A DNA stretch of 64,000 bases, taken from assembly GCF_018866325.1 (NCBI RefSeq), contig NZ_CP076457.1:4313001-4377000 (forward strand). The letters run 5' to 3'. Origin of the DNA: Streptomyces sp. YPW6 (lineage in GTDB: Bacteria; Actinomycetota; Actinomycetes; Streptomycetales; Streptomycetaceae). Shown here piece after piece: positions 25,401-34,343 of the stretch. Positions within the stretch are counted from its first letter, which is position 1. Every line of letters begins with the position of its first letter. The notes beneath the pieces are model-generated. The model had not been told where the DNA came from. It was given only the letters and a program-made list of their open reading frames with translations, and did not search any database. The position numbers and the translations under genes were made by a program.

Positions 25401-26846
25401 GTGGCGACGCCGGAGGCCGTGGAGTTCGCGGCTCTGCTCAAGGAACTGAAGAACCGTTCGGGACGCAGTTACGGGGTGCTCGCGGGGAAGCTGCACGTCA
25501 GTACGTCGACCCTCCACCGGTACTGCAACGGGGACGCCGTGCCGAACGAGTTCGCTCCGGTGGAACGGTTCGCGCGGGTCTGCGGAGCCTCGGGCGACGA
25601 GCTGGTGGAGGTGCACCGGCGGTGGATCGTGGCGGACGCGGCCCGGCGGCGGCCCTCTGCGGCGGCCGCGCCTGCGCCTGCCGCCGCCGCTGCGGCTGTG
25701 CCTGACGCCGTGCCTGCCAGGGTCCCTGACGCCGCGTCCGACATCGCATCCGACGCCCCTGCTGCTGCCGCGCCCGCTGCGGTGCCGGAGGCCGTCGAGG
25801 CGGGCGGGGCGCCGGAGCCCCCCGAGGCACCCGAGCCGTCGGAGCTGTCCGTCACGTCCGGTGGCGGCGTGGACCCGGGCTCCCGCTGGTCCCGGCTCTC
25901 CCGGCGCACGCGGGTGCTCGTCGCCGCAGCCGGGGTCGCCGCGCTCCTCGTCCCCACCACCGTCGTCGCCGTCGATCTCGCCGGGTCGGGCACGGAGGGC
26001 GGCGGGAGCGCCGCGGACCGGGTGGAGGACGCGGGCGGGGGTCCCGCCGCCGCGCCGGAGGGCTCTGCCCCGGCCCCGCCCCGGCCCTCCGGGAGTCCGA
26101 GTCCGGCCCGTTCCTCGGCGAGCGCCTCCCCGTCCCCGTCGGGGCAACCGCCCGGGAAGCCCTCCGCGGGCTCGGTCGCCGGGCAGGCCCGGGGCGGGGG
26201 CGGCGACGGCGGTACGGGGCTCGGCGCCCCGCCGACCGTCAGCATCTCCTCGTACAACTGGGAGGAACCCTGCGGCCAGCACTACCTGGTGAACCGGGGG
26301 CCCGACGAGCTCGACCCGCCGCCCGCGCCGCAGGACCGGCGCGGCTGGGCGGAGTCGTACGGCGGGGTCGAGGGCGGGAACACGCGGCTCCAGCTCACCG
26401 TGCAGGGGACCTCGCGCGAGGCGGTCGTCCTGAAGGGGATGAACGTCCGCGTCGTGTCCCGCAAGGCACCGCTGCCCTGGTCGGCGTACCTGATGGGCAA
26501 CGGCTGCGGCAGCGGGATCACCCCGCAGACGTTCGCCTCCCACCTCGACGCCGGGCATCCCACCCTGCGGGCGGTGCCGGGGACGCAGGGGGACATCGAG
26601 GTTCCGGCGGTGGACTTCCCGTACAAGGTGTCGTCCGAGGACGTGGAGGTCTTCAACCTGGAGATGACGGCCGTGAACTACGACGTCAGCTGGTACCTGG
26701 AGCTGGAGTGGAGCAGCGGTGGCGAGGAGGGGACGCTGCGGATCGACGACCGGGGGAAGCCGTTCCGGCTGAGCGGGATGAAGGGGCGTCCGGAGTACGT
26801 GCACGGCGGCCCCGGCTACGGCTGGGAGCGGGCCGGTCAGCCCTGA
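25401..26846 (+). CDS. Membrane-anchored XRE-type protein with outer C-terminal domain
   Basis: A 481-residue protein with an N-terminal helix-turn-helix (FAALLKELKNRSGRSYGVLA, KLHVSTSTLHRYCNGDAVP; residues 8-75). A long Ala/Pro-rich linker follows, then a transmembrane helix near 172-192 (VLVAAAGVAALLVPTTVVAV), a second Pro/Ser/Gly linker, and an outer beta-rich domain of about 200 residues (YNWEEPCGQHYLVN, LKGMNVRVVSRK, WYLELEWSSG). The arrangement allows outside signals to reach DNA directly, or the HTH may have a scaffold role. The GTG follows AAGGGGAG by seven bases. Codon bias is normal. No partner gene is obvious. Confidence 0.8.
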   Translation: MATPEAVEFAALLKELKNRSGRSYGVLAGKLHVSTSTLHRYCNGDAVPNEFAPVERFARVCGASGDELVEVHRRWIVADAARRRPSAAAAPAPAAAAAAVPDAVPARVPDAASDIASDAPAAAAPAAVPEAVEAGGAPEPPEAPEPSELSVTSGGGVDPGSRWSRLSRRTRVLVAAAGVAALLVPTTVVAVDLAGSGTEGGGSAADRVEDAGGGPAAAPEGSAPAPPRPSGSPSPARSSASASPSPSGQPPGKPSAGSVAGQARGGGGDGGTGLGAPPTVSISSYNWEEPCGQHYLVNRGPDELDPPPAPQDRRGWAESYGGVEGGNTRLQLTVQGTSREAVVLKGMNVRVVSRKAPLPWSAYLMGNGCGSGITPQTFASHLDAGHPTLRAVPGTQGDIEVPAVDFPYKVSSEDVEVFNLEMTAVNYDVSWYLELEWSSGGEEGTLRIDDRGKPFRLSGMKGRPEYVHGGPGYGWERAGQP

Positions 26847-27018
26847 CGCCGGCTCGTCGAGCACCACCGCGACCTGGGGCGGGGCCGGTAGCGGCGGTAG
26901 GGAGGGTGTCGCCGGGGTCCGGCTCCCGGGAGTACAGTCTGCGAGGTTCTGGGCAGCCTCACCGCCGCGCGACGGCGGCGTGCGGCCGCCCCCCCGCCCG
27001 CGAGCCCACAGGTGATTC

Positions 27019-28230
27019 ATGTCCGCCACTGCTGCCGAAGCCTCCGATCGCACGGCCCCGGAGGACCGCACCTGCGAGGAGCGGTCCCTGCGGCTCAGAC
27101 GCAGACTGGAGCGGCTGATCGGTATCGCCGCGACCGAGGGGAACTCCCTCGTCCCGCTCCGTAACGGCGACGCCATCTTCGGGGCGATGCTGAAGGCCAT
27201 CAGGGAAGCGGAGCACACCGTCGATCTGATGACGTTCGTCTACTGGCGGGGTGACATCGCTCTGGAGTTCGCCGAGGCCCTGGCCGAGCGCGCCCGCGCC
27301 GGGGTCCGGGTGCGGCTCATGCTCGACGGGTTCGGGTCGCGGCTGATCGAGAAGGACCAGCTGGCCATGATGGACGAGGCCGGGGTCACCGTGACCTGGT
27401 TCCGCAAGCCCCTCTACCTCTCACCGCTCAAGCAGAACCACCGCTGCCACCGCAAGGTCCTGGTCGTCGACGAGCAGACCGCGTTCACCGGCGGCGTCGG
27501 GATAGCCGAGGAGTGGTGCGGCGACGCCCGCGACGAGCACGAGTGGCGCGACACCCACGTCCAGGTCACCGGGCCCGCCGTCGACGGACTGGCCGCCGCG
27601 TTCGCCCAGAACTGGGCCGAGTGCCACGACGAGCTGTTCGACGAGCGCGACCGGTTCATCAGCGAGGAGCACCACGGGGACGCCGTCGTCCAGGTCGTCC
27701 GCGGCTCCGCCTCCTTCGGCTGGCAGGACATGCAGACCCTGATCCGGGTCGTCCTGGAGTCCGCCGAGGAACGCATCCGCCTCACCACGGCCTACTTCGC
27801 CCCCGACGCCTACTTCACCGGGCTGCTGTGCGACGCCGCCCGGCGCGGGGTGGAGGTCGACATCCTGCTCCCGGGGCCGCACACCGACAAGCGGGTGTGC
27901 CAGCTCGCCGGGCAGCGCTTCTACGAGGACCTGACCGCCTGCGGCGTGCGGATCCACCAGTACCAGCCGACGATGCTGCACACGAAGACCCTCACCGTCG
28001 ACCGGGTCGCCTCGCTCATCGGCTCCACCAACTTCAACCGGCGCTCCCTCGACCACGACGAGGAAGTCATGCTCGCCGTCCTCGACCGGGACTTCACCGC
28101 CGCCCTCGACGGCCATTTCGAGGAGGACCGGGAGAAGAGCGTGCAGATCGAACGCGGCAGGTGGAAGCGCCGCGACCTGCTCCAGCGGGCCAGGGAAGCG
28201 GCTGTCGTCCCCATCCGCCGCTTCCTCTGA
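27019..28230 (+). CDS. Phospholipase D family protein (cardiolipin synthase-like)
   Basis: A 403-residue PLD-superfamily enzyme with both HKD motifs: H144-x-K146-x4-D151 in CHRKVLVVDEQTAFTGG, and H321-x-K323-x4-D328 in LHTKTLTVDRVASLIGSTNFNRRS. Two motifs in one chain of this length fit cardiolipin synthase or a related phosphatidyltransferase, but the usual N-terminal membrane helices are missing, so the enzyme is probably cytoplasmic or peripheral. CAGGTG lies before the ATG. No clear operon partner; the next gene is about 200 bases away. Confidence 0.85.
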   Translation: MSATAAEASDRTAPEDRTCEERSLRLRRRLERLIGIAATEGNSLVPLRNGDAIFGAMLKAIREAEHTVDLMTFVYWRGDIALEFAEALAERARAGVRVRLMLDGFGSRLIEKDQLAMMDEAGVTVTWFRKPLYLSPLKQNHRCHRKVLVVDEQTAFTGGVGIAEEWCGDARDEHEWRDTHVQVTGPAVDGLAAAFAQNWAECHDELFDERDRFISEEHHGDAVVQVVRGSASFGWQDMQTLIRVVLESAEERIRLTTAYFAPDAYFTGLLCDAARRGVEVDILLPGPHTDKRVCQLAGQRFYEDLTACGVRIHQYQPTMLHTKTLTVDRVASLIGSTNFNRRSLDHDEEVMLAVLDRDFTAALDGHFEEDREKSVQIERGRWKRRDLLQRAREAAVVPIRRFL

Positions 28231-28260
28231 GACCCGCATCCGCGGAGGGCTGCCCGTTCC

Positions 28261-28347
28261 GCGAGCCGTTTCCGCCGGGAGCCGTCTCCTCCGCGAGCCG
28301 TTTCCGCGGGGAACCGTCTCCCCCGCGAGCGGTCTGCGCCGGGACCG
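28261..28347. repeat. 32-bp tandem repeat downstream of the PLD gene
   Basis: Two adjacent 32-base units (28261-28292 and 28293-28324) both begin GCGAGCCGTTTCCGC and differ at a few bases; a third, more degraded copy begins GCGAGCGGTCTGCGC at 28325. It fills the gap between the PLD gene and the GvpU-like gene and encodes nothing recognisable. Confidence 0.8.
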
Positions 28348-28427
28348 GGGGCCGCGGAGGCGTGCCCGCGCCGTCGCCGGGCAGGCGGGGAGCACGACCG
28401 TCGTCCCCCATGTGAAGGGCAGGGCCC

Positions 28428-28868
28428 ATGAGCGCGACCGCCGACACCTCACCGGCACCGTCCGCAGCGGTGATCACCGAACCTCTGCCCGACCTCCAGC
28501 TCCAGCTGCTCATCCAGCTGCTCGACGAGGACCCGCGCTCCAGCCTGCCCCTCACCCTCACGCACCCCGGCGGCATCCTGCACGGGGACGTCATCGGGCA
28601 CGAGCAGTGGAAGGCCGAGTGGGCCAGGAGCCTGCGGCAGGTCGAGGGCGAGGGGGCCAACCTGCTCGCCGAGTTCCCGGAGACCGTCGACCAGGGCGTA
28701 CGGGAACTGCGTGCGGAGGAGGACGAGACGGGGGCGGCCCGGCTGCCCCGCTGGATCCATCTGCGGGACGTCACCCTCGTCTCCGGGGCCGCGGCGCCGG
28801 TCTCCCTGCCGCTGTGGCGCGGACGCCTCTCCGACGTGTCGGGATGGGCGCTGGGCCGCCCGCAGTGA
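28428..28868 (+). CDS. GvpU-like gas vesicle accessory protein
   Basis: A 146-residue cytoplasmic protein. Its second half, PRWIHLRDVTLVSG then LPLWRGRLSDVSGWALGR, lines up in order and spacing with the conserved part of GvpU of Bacillus gas-vesicle clusters (IHLKN ... FWRGKIAEVDGFFLGK, from memory), and the first half has the matching GGILHGDVIGHEQWKAEW. No gvpA or other gas vesicle gene is in the window, so its job here is unclear. It converges with argS. The ATG starts where similarity begins. Confidence 0.6.
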   Translation: MSATADTSPAPSAAVITEPLPDLQLQLLIQLLDEDPRSSLPLTLTHPGGILHGDVIGHEQWKAEWARSLRQVEGEGANLLAEFPETVDQGVRELRAEEDETGAARLPRWIHLRDVTLVSGAAAPVSLPLWRGRLSDVSGWALGRPQ

Positions 28869-28941
28869 CCCCGGGCTCACGCGGCCGGCCCCGGCTCCTG
28901 CGGAACAGGCGCCGGGGCCGGGGTGCGTGCGGCGGACGCGG

Positions 28942-30723
28942 TCAGAGCCGCTCGGGCGTCCGGATGCCCAGCAGCTCCATCCCCCGGTGCAGGGTCCGGG
29001 CGGTGAGGTCCACCAGGAAGAGCCGGTTCTCGACGACCTCCGGGGCGTTGTCCGGGCTGAGCACCTGGCACTGGTCGTAGAACGTGGTCAGGTGCGAGGC
29101 CAGCTGGTAGAGGTACGCGGCCAGCTTGTGCGGCTCGTAGCCCGCCGCCACCTCGGAGAGCACCTCGCCGAACTGGTCCAGGTGCAGCCCGAGGGCCCGC
29201 TCCGCCGGGGCCAGCGCCAGCTCCGGGTGGGCGGCCGGAACCGCGTCCCCGGCCTTGCGCAGGATCGACTGGATACGCGCGTACGCGTACTGGAGGTACA
29301 CCGACGTGTCGCCGTTGAGCGACACCATCTGGTCCAGGTCGAACTTGTAGTCCCGCACGGCGGAGGTCGACAGGTCCGCGTACTTCACGGCCCCGATGCC
29401 GACGTACCGGCCGTTCTCGACGATCTCCTCCTCGGACAGGCCGACCTTCCCGGCCTTCTCCCGGACGACCGCGGTGGCCCGCTCGACCGCCTCGTCGAGG
29501 AGGTCCTCCAGCCGGACCGTCTCGCCCTCACGGGTCTTGAACGGCTTGCCGTCCTTGCCGAGGACCGTGCCGAAGGCCAGCTGCACGGCCCGGGTGTCCT
29601 CGTTCAGCCAGCCCGCCCGGCGGGCCGTCTCGAAGACCATCTTGAAGTGCAGCGACTGCCGTGCGTCCACCACGTACAGCAGGGTGTCCGCCTTGAGGTC
29701 CTGGACCCGGTTCCGGATCGCGGAGAGGTCGGTCGCCGCGTAGCCGTAGCCGCCGTTGGTCTTCTTCACGATGAGCGGGACCTGGTTGCCGTCCGGGCCC
29801 TTCACGTCGTCGAAGAACACGCACAGCGCACCCTCGGAGCGGACGGCGACGCCCGTCTCCTCCAGGATCCGGCAGGTCTCCTCCAGCATGGCGTTGTAGC
29901 CGGACTCGCCGACGATGTCGGGGTCGCGGACCTCCATGTCGAGCTTGTCGAAGACCGAGTGGAAGTAGATCTTCGACTCGTCGACGAAGCCCTGCCACAG
30001 CTCCAGCGTCCGCTGGTCGCCGGCCTGGAGCGCCACCACCCGGTCCCGGGACCGGGCCTTGAACTCCTCGTCGGAGTCGAACAGGGCCCGGGACGCCTTG
30101 TAGACCCGGTTCAGCGTCGACATCGCCGCTTCGCCGTCCGTGGCCCCGCCCTCGTGCGCCAGGGCGCCCGGGTGCTCGATCAGATACTGGATGAGCATCC
30201 CGAACTGGGTGCCCCAGTCGCCGATGTGGTGCCGCCGTACGACGTCCTCGCCGGTGAACTCCAGGATCCTGACCATCGCGTCGCCGATGACCGCCGACCG
30301 CAGGTGGCCGACGTGCATCTCCTTGGCCACGTTGGGCTGGGCGTAGTCGATGACCGTCTTCCCGGCGTCCGCGGCCACCGGCACGCCGAGGCGGCCGGCG
30401 GGGTCGGCGGCGCGGGCGGCCAGGGTCTCGACGATCGCCCGGTCCGCGAGGGTGATGTTGAGGAAGCCGGGGCCGGAGACCTCGATGTCCTTGATCAGCT
30501 CTCCCGCCGGGAGGGCGGCGGTGACCCGGCCGGCCAGCTCACGGGGGTTGCCCTTGAGCTTCTTGGCGAGCGCGAGGATGCCGTTGGCCTGGAAGTCGGC
30601 CCGGTCGCTTCGGCGCAGCAGCGGGTCCGCGGCGCCGGCATCCGGCAGCGCTGCCGTCAGGGCGTCCGCCAGCTGCTGCTGGAGCGTGGAAGCGAGGGAA
30701 GGGACCGAGCCGTGCTCAGGCAT
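28942..30723 (-). CDS. argS: Arginyl-tRNA synthetase
   Basis: A 593-residue class I aminoacyl-tRNA synthetase charging tRNA-Arg. The HIGH motif is HVGH at residues 137-140 in VAKEMHVGHLRS. The N-terminal Add-1 domain spans about 1-115, and the C-terminal anticodon-binding domain (DALR) includes YLYQLASHLTTFYDQC and ends with MELLGIRTPERL. Like most ArgRS it has no exact KMSKS; the matching region is GKPFKTREGETVRLEDLLDE. Length is typical. It is divergent from lysS with 179 bases between them. Confidence 0.97.
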   Translation of the reverse strand: MPEHGSVPSLASTLQQQLADALTAALPDAGAADPLLRRSDRADFQANGILALAKKLKGNPRELAGRVTAALPAGELIKDIEVSGPGFLNITLADRAIVETLAARAADPAGRLGVPVAADAGKTVIDYAQPNVAKEMHVGHLRSAVIGDAMVRILEFTGEDVVRRHHIGDWGTQFGMLIQYLIEHPGALAHEGGATDGEAAMSTLNRVYKASRALFDSDEEFKARSRDRVVALQAGDQRTLELWQGFVDESKIYFHSVFDKLDMEVRDPDIVGESGYNAMLEETCRILEETGVAVRSEGALCVFFDDVKGPDGNQVPLIVKKTNGGYGYAATDLSAIRNRVQDLKADTLLYVVDARQSLHFKMVFETARRAGWLNEDTRAVQLAFGTVLGKDGKPFKTREGETVRLEDLLDEAVERATAVVREKAGKVGLSEEEIVENGRYVGIGAVKYADLSTSAVRDYKFDLDQMVSLNGDTSVYLQYAYARIQSILRKAGDAVPAAHPELALAPAERALGLHLDQFGEVLSEVAAGYEPHKLAAYLYQLASHLTTFYDQCQVLSPDNAPEVVENRLFLVDLTARTLHRGMELLGIRTPERL

Positions 30724-30775
30724 GGGACGGGCTGCCGTTTCCGTAGGGGTACGAGGGATCTCCTCAGTATCCCAC

Positions 30776-30837
30776 GGGTGTAAAGCCGTTTTACGGTCGG
30801 CTTTCGCCCGGCCGGCACCGGGTGCAAAGCCGTTTTC
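30776..30837. repeat. Direct repeat pair between argS and lysS
   Basis: GGGTGTAAAGCCGTTTTA (30776-30793) recurs as GGGTGCAAAGCCGTTTTC (30820-30837), 16 of 18 bases identical, 44 bases apart. AAAGCCG (30782-30788) can also pair with CGGCTTT (30798-30804). Placement in the divergent promoter region suggests a shared control element for the two tRNA synthetases, which is inference. Confidence 0.7.
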
Positions 30838-30902
30838 GCGCTGCGGGGGGTACCTGGGAGAATGGCCGGTAACCCACCGGGACCGACAGACGAGAGAAGG
30901 AC

Positions 30903-32666
30903 GTGCCGACCGTGGCCGAGAGTCAGACCAGCACCGAGACCGACTGGGTCTCCCGCTTCGCGGACGATGTCATCGCCGAGTCGGAGCGTCGTGCGCCTGG
31001 CAAACCGGTCGTCGTCGCCTCCGGTCTGTCCCCGTCGGGCCCGATCCACCTCGGCAACCTCCGCGAGGTCATGACCCCGCACCTGGTCGCCGACGAGATC
31101 CGCCGCCGCGGGCACACCGTGCGCCACCTGATCTCCTGGGACGACTACGACCGCTACCGCAAGGTCCCGGGCGGCGTCCCGGGCGTCGACGCGTCCTGGG
31201 CCGAGCACATCGGCAAGCCGCTGACCTCGGTGCCCGCCCCGGCCGGCTCGGCGTACCCGAACTGGGCCGAGCACTTCAAGGCCGCCATGACGGCGGCCCT
31301 GGACGAGCTGGGCGTCGAGTACGACGGAATCAGCCAGACGGAGCAGTACACCGCCGGGACCTACCGCGAGCAGATCCTGCACGCGATGAAGCACCGCGCC
31401 GACATCGACGCCGTCCTCGACCGCTACCGGACCAAGAAGGACCCGGCGGCCCAGGGCAAGGGCGGCAAGAAGCCGCAGCAGCAGAAGAAGGTCGACGAGG
31501 CCGAGCTGGAGGCCGCCGAGGGCTCCGGCGCCGCCGCCGAGGACGACGGCAGCGGCAACAGCGCCGGCTACTTCCCGTACAAGCCCTACTGCGGCAACTG
31601 CGAGAAGGACCTCACCGTCGTCACCTCCTACGACGACGACACCACCGAGCTGAACTACACCTGCTCGGCCTGCGGCTTCGCGGAAACGGTCCGGCTCGCC
31701 GAGTTCAACCGCGGCAAGCTGGTCTGGAAGGTCGACTGGCCGATGCGCTGGGCCTACGAGGGCGTGATCTTCGAGCCCAGCGGTGTCGACCACTCCTCGC
31801 CCGGCTCCTCCTTCGTCGTCGGCGGCCAGATCGTCCGCGAGATCTTCGACGGCGTGCAGCCCATCGGGCCGATGTACGCCTTCGTCGGCATCTCCGGCAT
31901 GGCCAAGATGTCCTCCAGCAAGGGCGGGGTGCCCACCCCGGCCGACGCGCTGAAGATCATGGAAGCGCCGCTGCTGCGCTGGCTCTACGCCCGCCGCAAG
32001 CCCAACCAGTCGTTCAAGATCGCCTTCGACCAGGAGATCCAGCGGCTGTACGACGAGTGGGACTCGCTGGGCCGCAAGGTCGCCGACGGCACGGTGCTGC
32101 CCGCCGACGCCGCGGCCCACTCCCGGGCCGTCCGCACGGCCGCCGGGGAGCTGCCGGCCACCCCGCGGCCCCTGCCGTACCGGACGCTCGCCTCGGTCGC
32201 CGACATCACCGCCGGCGCCGAGGACCAGACGCTGCGCATCCTGACCGAGCTGGACCCGCAGAACCCGCTGACCTCGCTGGACGAGGCGCGCCCGCGCCTG
32301 GACCGGGCCGAGAACTGGATCACCACCCAGGTCCCGGCCGAGGCCCGCACCATCGTCCGGGACGAGCCCGACAAGGAGCTGCTGGGCTCGCTCGACGACC
32401 AGGGCCGCGAGTCCCTGCGCCTCCTCCTGGAGGGCCTGGACACGCACTGGTCGCTGGACGGTCTCACCACGCTCGTCTACGGCGTGCCGAAGGTGCTGGC
32501 GGGCCTGGAGCCGGACGCCAAGCCGACGCCCGAGCTGAAGGCCGCGCAGCGGTCCTTCTTCGTGCTGCTCTACCGCCTCCTCGTCAGCCGCGACACGGGC
32601 CCGCGCCTGCCCACGCTGCTGCTCGCGGTGGGGGCGGACCGGGTGCGCAGGCTGCTGGGCGCGTAA
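30903..32666 (+). CDS. lysS: Lysyl-tRNA synthetase, class I
   Basis: A 587-residue archaeal-type (class I) LysRS, unrelated in fold to the common class II enzyme. HIGH-type motif PIHLGN is at 47-52 and KMSSSK at 335-340. A CxxC pair, CGNC and CSAC, around 236-260 suggests a zinc finger. A Lys/Gln/Glu/Gly-rich insertion of about 45 residues near 178-222 is low complexity. The GTG at 30903 is preceded by GAGAAGGA; a GTG three codons later is possible. Streptomyces often carry both LysRS classes, so it may be a second copy with special use. Confidence 0.95.
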   Translation: MPTVAESQTSTETDWVSRFADDVIAESERRAPGKPVVVASGLSPSGPIHLGNLREVMTPHLVADEIRRRGHTVRHLISWDDYDRYRKVPGGVPGVDASWAEHIGKPLTSVPAPAGSAYPNWAEHFKAAMTAALDELGVEYDGISQTEQYTAGTYREQILHAMKHRADIDAVLDRYRTKKDPAAQGKGGKKPQQQKKVDEAELEAAEGSGAAAEDDGSGNSAGYFPYKPYCGNCEKDLTVVTSYDDDTTELNYTCSACGFAETVRLAEFNRGKLVWKVDWPMRWAYEGVIFEPSGVDHSSPGSSFVVGGQIVREIFDGVQPIGPMYAFVGISGMAKMSSSKGGVPTPADALKIMEAPLLRWLYARRKPNQSFKIAFDQEIQRLYDEWDSLGRKVADGTVLPADAAAHSRAVRTAAGELPATPRPLPYRTLASVADITAGAEDQTLRILTELDPQNPLTSLDEARPRLDRAENWITTQVPAEARTIVRDEPDKELLGSLDDQGRESLRLLLEGLDTHWSLDGLTTLVYGVPKVLAGLEPDAKPTPELKAAQRSFFVLLYRLLVSRDTGPRLPTLLLAVGADRVRRLLGA

Positions 32667-32678
32667 CACCCCCACAAG

Positions 32679-32727
32679 GGCGGAGGGCCGCCGCCCGGGA
32701 ATCGCTCCCGGGCGGCGGCCCTCCGCC
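32679..32727. terminator. Bidirectional terminator after lysS
   Basis: A perfect 22-base stem (32679-32700 with 32706-32727) closes over the loop ATCGC between the convergent lysS and DUF2637 genes. It is one of the strongest hairpins in the window. Confidence 0.92.
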
Positions 32728-32755
32728 GTCCTTCGTACGGTCCTGCGTCTGCGCC

Positions 32756-34186
32756 TCAGGCGGGCTGCTCGGCGGTCGGCCGCTGCGCGTAGGCCTCCCG
32801 GAACTGCGGCATCAGCTGCTGGAGCAGCTCCGTCGAGCGCGGGTGGCGGACGTTGCGCGTGTCGGCGAGGTGGATGTCCAGGACCTCCACGGACGGGTAC
32901 TGCCCCTGCGCGTCCGTGTACTCGCTGAACACCTCGTACGCCTCCCGGGCGAAGTCGGTGTCCTCCATGGGCCACTGCTCCACCTGCGGGGCCTCTTCGG
33001 GGTCGGGGACCTCGGGCGGCTCGGGGGCCTGCTCCTCCTGGCGGGGGTGCGGGACCGCGCCGATCGTGCCGACGTCACCGAGCGGCCGGGTGCGGCCGGG
33101 GCCCGCGGGGATCTGGACCGGGCCAGGCTCGGGGCCCTCGACGTGCTGCGGGTCGTACGCGCTCTCGTGGCCGTTGTCCGGCAGCTTCTGGGCGGCGAAC
33201 CAGGGGCTATCGTGGGTGGGCGGATCCTGCTTCTGGAGAGACAGGGTCTGGTCCTGCTGTTGCTGCTGGGGGTGGGGCTGGGCCTGCTCGGGCTGGGGGC
33301 CGTGCTCCTGGTACTGCCCCTGGCTGTGCTGCGGTCCGGGCTGCCCGTGCTGCCCGTGCTGTCCGTTCTGCGGGCCGTGCTCCTGGTGCGGTCCGTACGG
33401 CAGCTCGGCGTGGACCGGCTCGGCCCGGCCTGGCCCGGCGGGGCTCAGCTCGGCCTTCGCGTGGTCGGCCTCGACGGGCACCGGCGGCAGCAGGGCCGGT
33501 TCGATTCCGGCGGCGGCGAGCCCGGCCGGGGCGGTCTCGGCGAGCGGCACGCCGTACTTCGCGAGGCGCAGCGGCATCATCGACTCGACCGGGGCCTTGC
33601 GCCGCCAGTTGCGGCCGAAGCGGGCCTGGAGGCGGGCCTGGTAGATGAGCCGGTCCTGTTCGAGCTTGATGACCTGTTCGTAGCTGCGTAGCTCCCAGAG
33701 CTTCATGCGCCGCCACAGCTTGAACGTGGGGATGGGGGAGAGCAGCCAGCGGGTGAGGCGGACGCCCTCCATGTGTTTGTCGGCGGTGATGTCCGCGATC
33801 CGGCCCACGGCGTGGCGGGCGGCTTCGACGGAGACGACGAACAGCACGGGGATCACCGCGTGCATGGCGGTGCCGAGCGGGTCGGGCCAGGAGGCGGCGC
33901 CGTTGAACGCGATCGTCGCGGCGGTCAGCAGCCACGCGGTCTGGCGCAGCATCGGGAACGGGATGCGCATCCAGGTCAGCAGGAGGTCCAGGGCGAGCAG
34001 GACGCAGATGCCCGCGTCGATGCCGATCGGGAAGACCAGGGAGAACGTCCCGAAGCCCTTCTCCTGGGCGAGTTCGCGCACGGCGGCGTAGGAACCCGCG
34101 AACCCGATCGCGGCGATGACCACCGCACCCGCGACGACGACCCCGATGAGTATGCGGTGCGTGCGTGTCAGCTGCATCGCGGCCAC
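32756..34186 (-). CDS. DUF2637 membrane protein with Gln/Pro-rich tail
   Basis: A 476-residue protein of the DUF2637 family, related to SpdB-type proteins of Streptomyces conjugative elements but also found on chromosomes. The first 130 residues carry four hydrophobic segments (ILIGVVVAGAVVIAAIGFAG, FPIGIDAGICVLLALDLLLT, TAWLLTAATIAFNGAASW, AVIPVLFVVSVEAARHA). A cytoplasmic basic region follows, then a Gln/His/Pro/Gly tail near 260-370 and a final helical domain (FAREAYEVFSEYTDAQGQYP). The GTG at 34186 is preferred for GGGGAGGGG about seven bases upstream; an ATG at 34210 is the alternative. Function unknown. Confidence 0.8.
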   Translation of the reverse strand: MAAMQLTRTHRILIGVVVAGAVVIAAIGFAGSYAAVRELAQEKGFGTFSLVFPIGIDAGICVLLALDLLLTWMRIPFPMLRQTAWLLTAATIAFNGAASWPDPLGTAMHAVIPVLFVVSVEAARHAVGRIADITADKHMEGVRLTRWLLSPIPTFKLWRRMKLWELRSYEQVIKLEQDRLIYQARLQARFGRNWRRKAPVESMMPLRLAKYGVPLAETAPAGLAAAGIEPALLPPVPVEADHAKAELSPAGPGRAEPVHAELPYGPHQEHGPQNGQHGQHGQPGPQHSQGQYQEHGPQPEQAQPHPQQQQQDQTLSLQKQDPPTHDSPWFAAQKLPDNGHESAYDPQHVEGPEPGPVQIPAGPGRTRPLGDVGTIGAVPHPRQEEQAPEPPEVPDPEEAPQVEQWPMEDTDFAREAYEVFSEYTDAQGQYPSVEVLDIHLADTRNVRHPRSTELLQQLMPQFREAYAQRPTAEQPA

Positions 34187-34343
34187 CAGCGATCCCCTCC
34201 CCGACCTCATTGCCCGGCCGTATCCGGCCTCTGCGCCGGTCTTTGTGCCCGGCGAGGGGACAGCCTGGCACATGTGTACGAGTTTTGTTGCGCGGGGAGG
34301 GGGCCGAAGTTCGTCGTCGACGCCGTGGGGCGGCCGGTGGCTG

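Noticed and set aside
28261..28347. CRISPR array
   Set aside because: Repeats are directly adjacent without spacers, few in number, and no cas genes are present; the same holds for 63897-64000.
30350..33691. 1113-codon open frame on the plus strand
   Set aside because: It runs across argS antisense, lysS out of frame and the DUF2637 antisense; no domain, and all three real genes are well supported.
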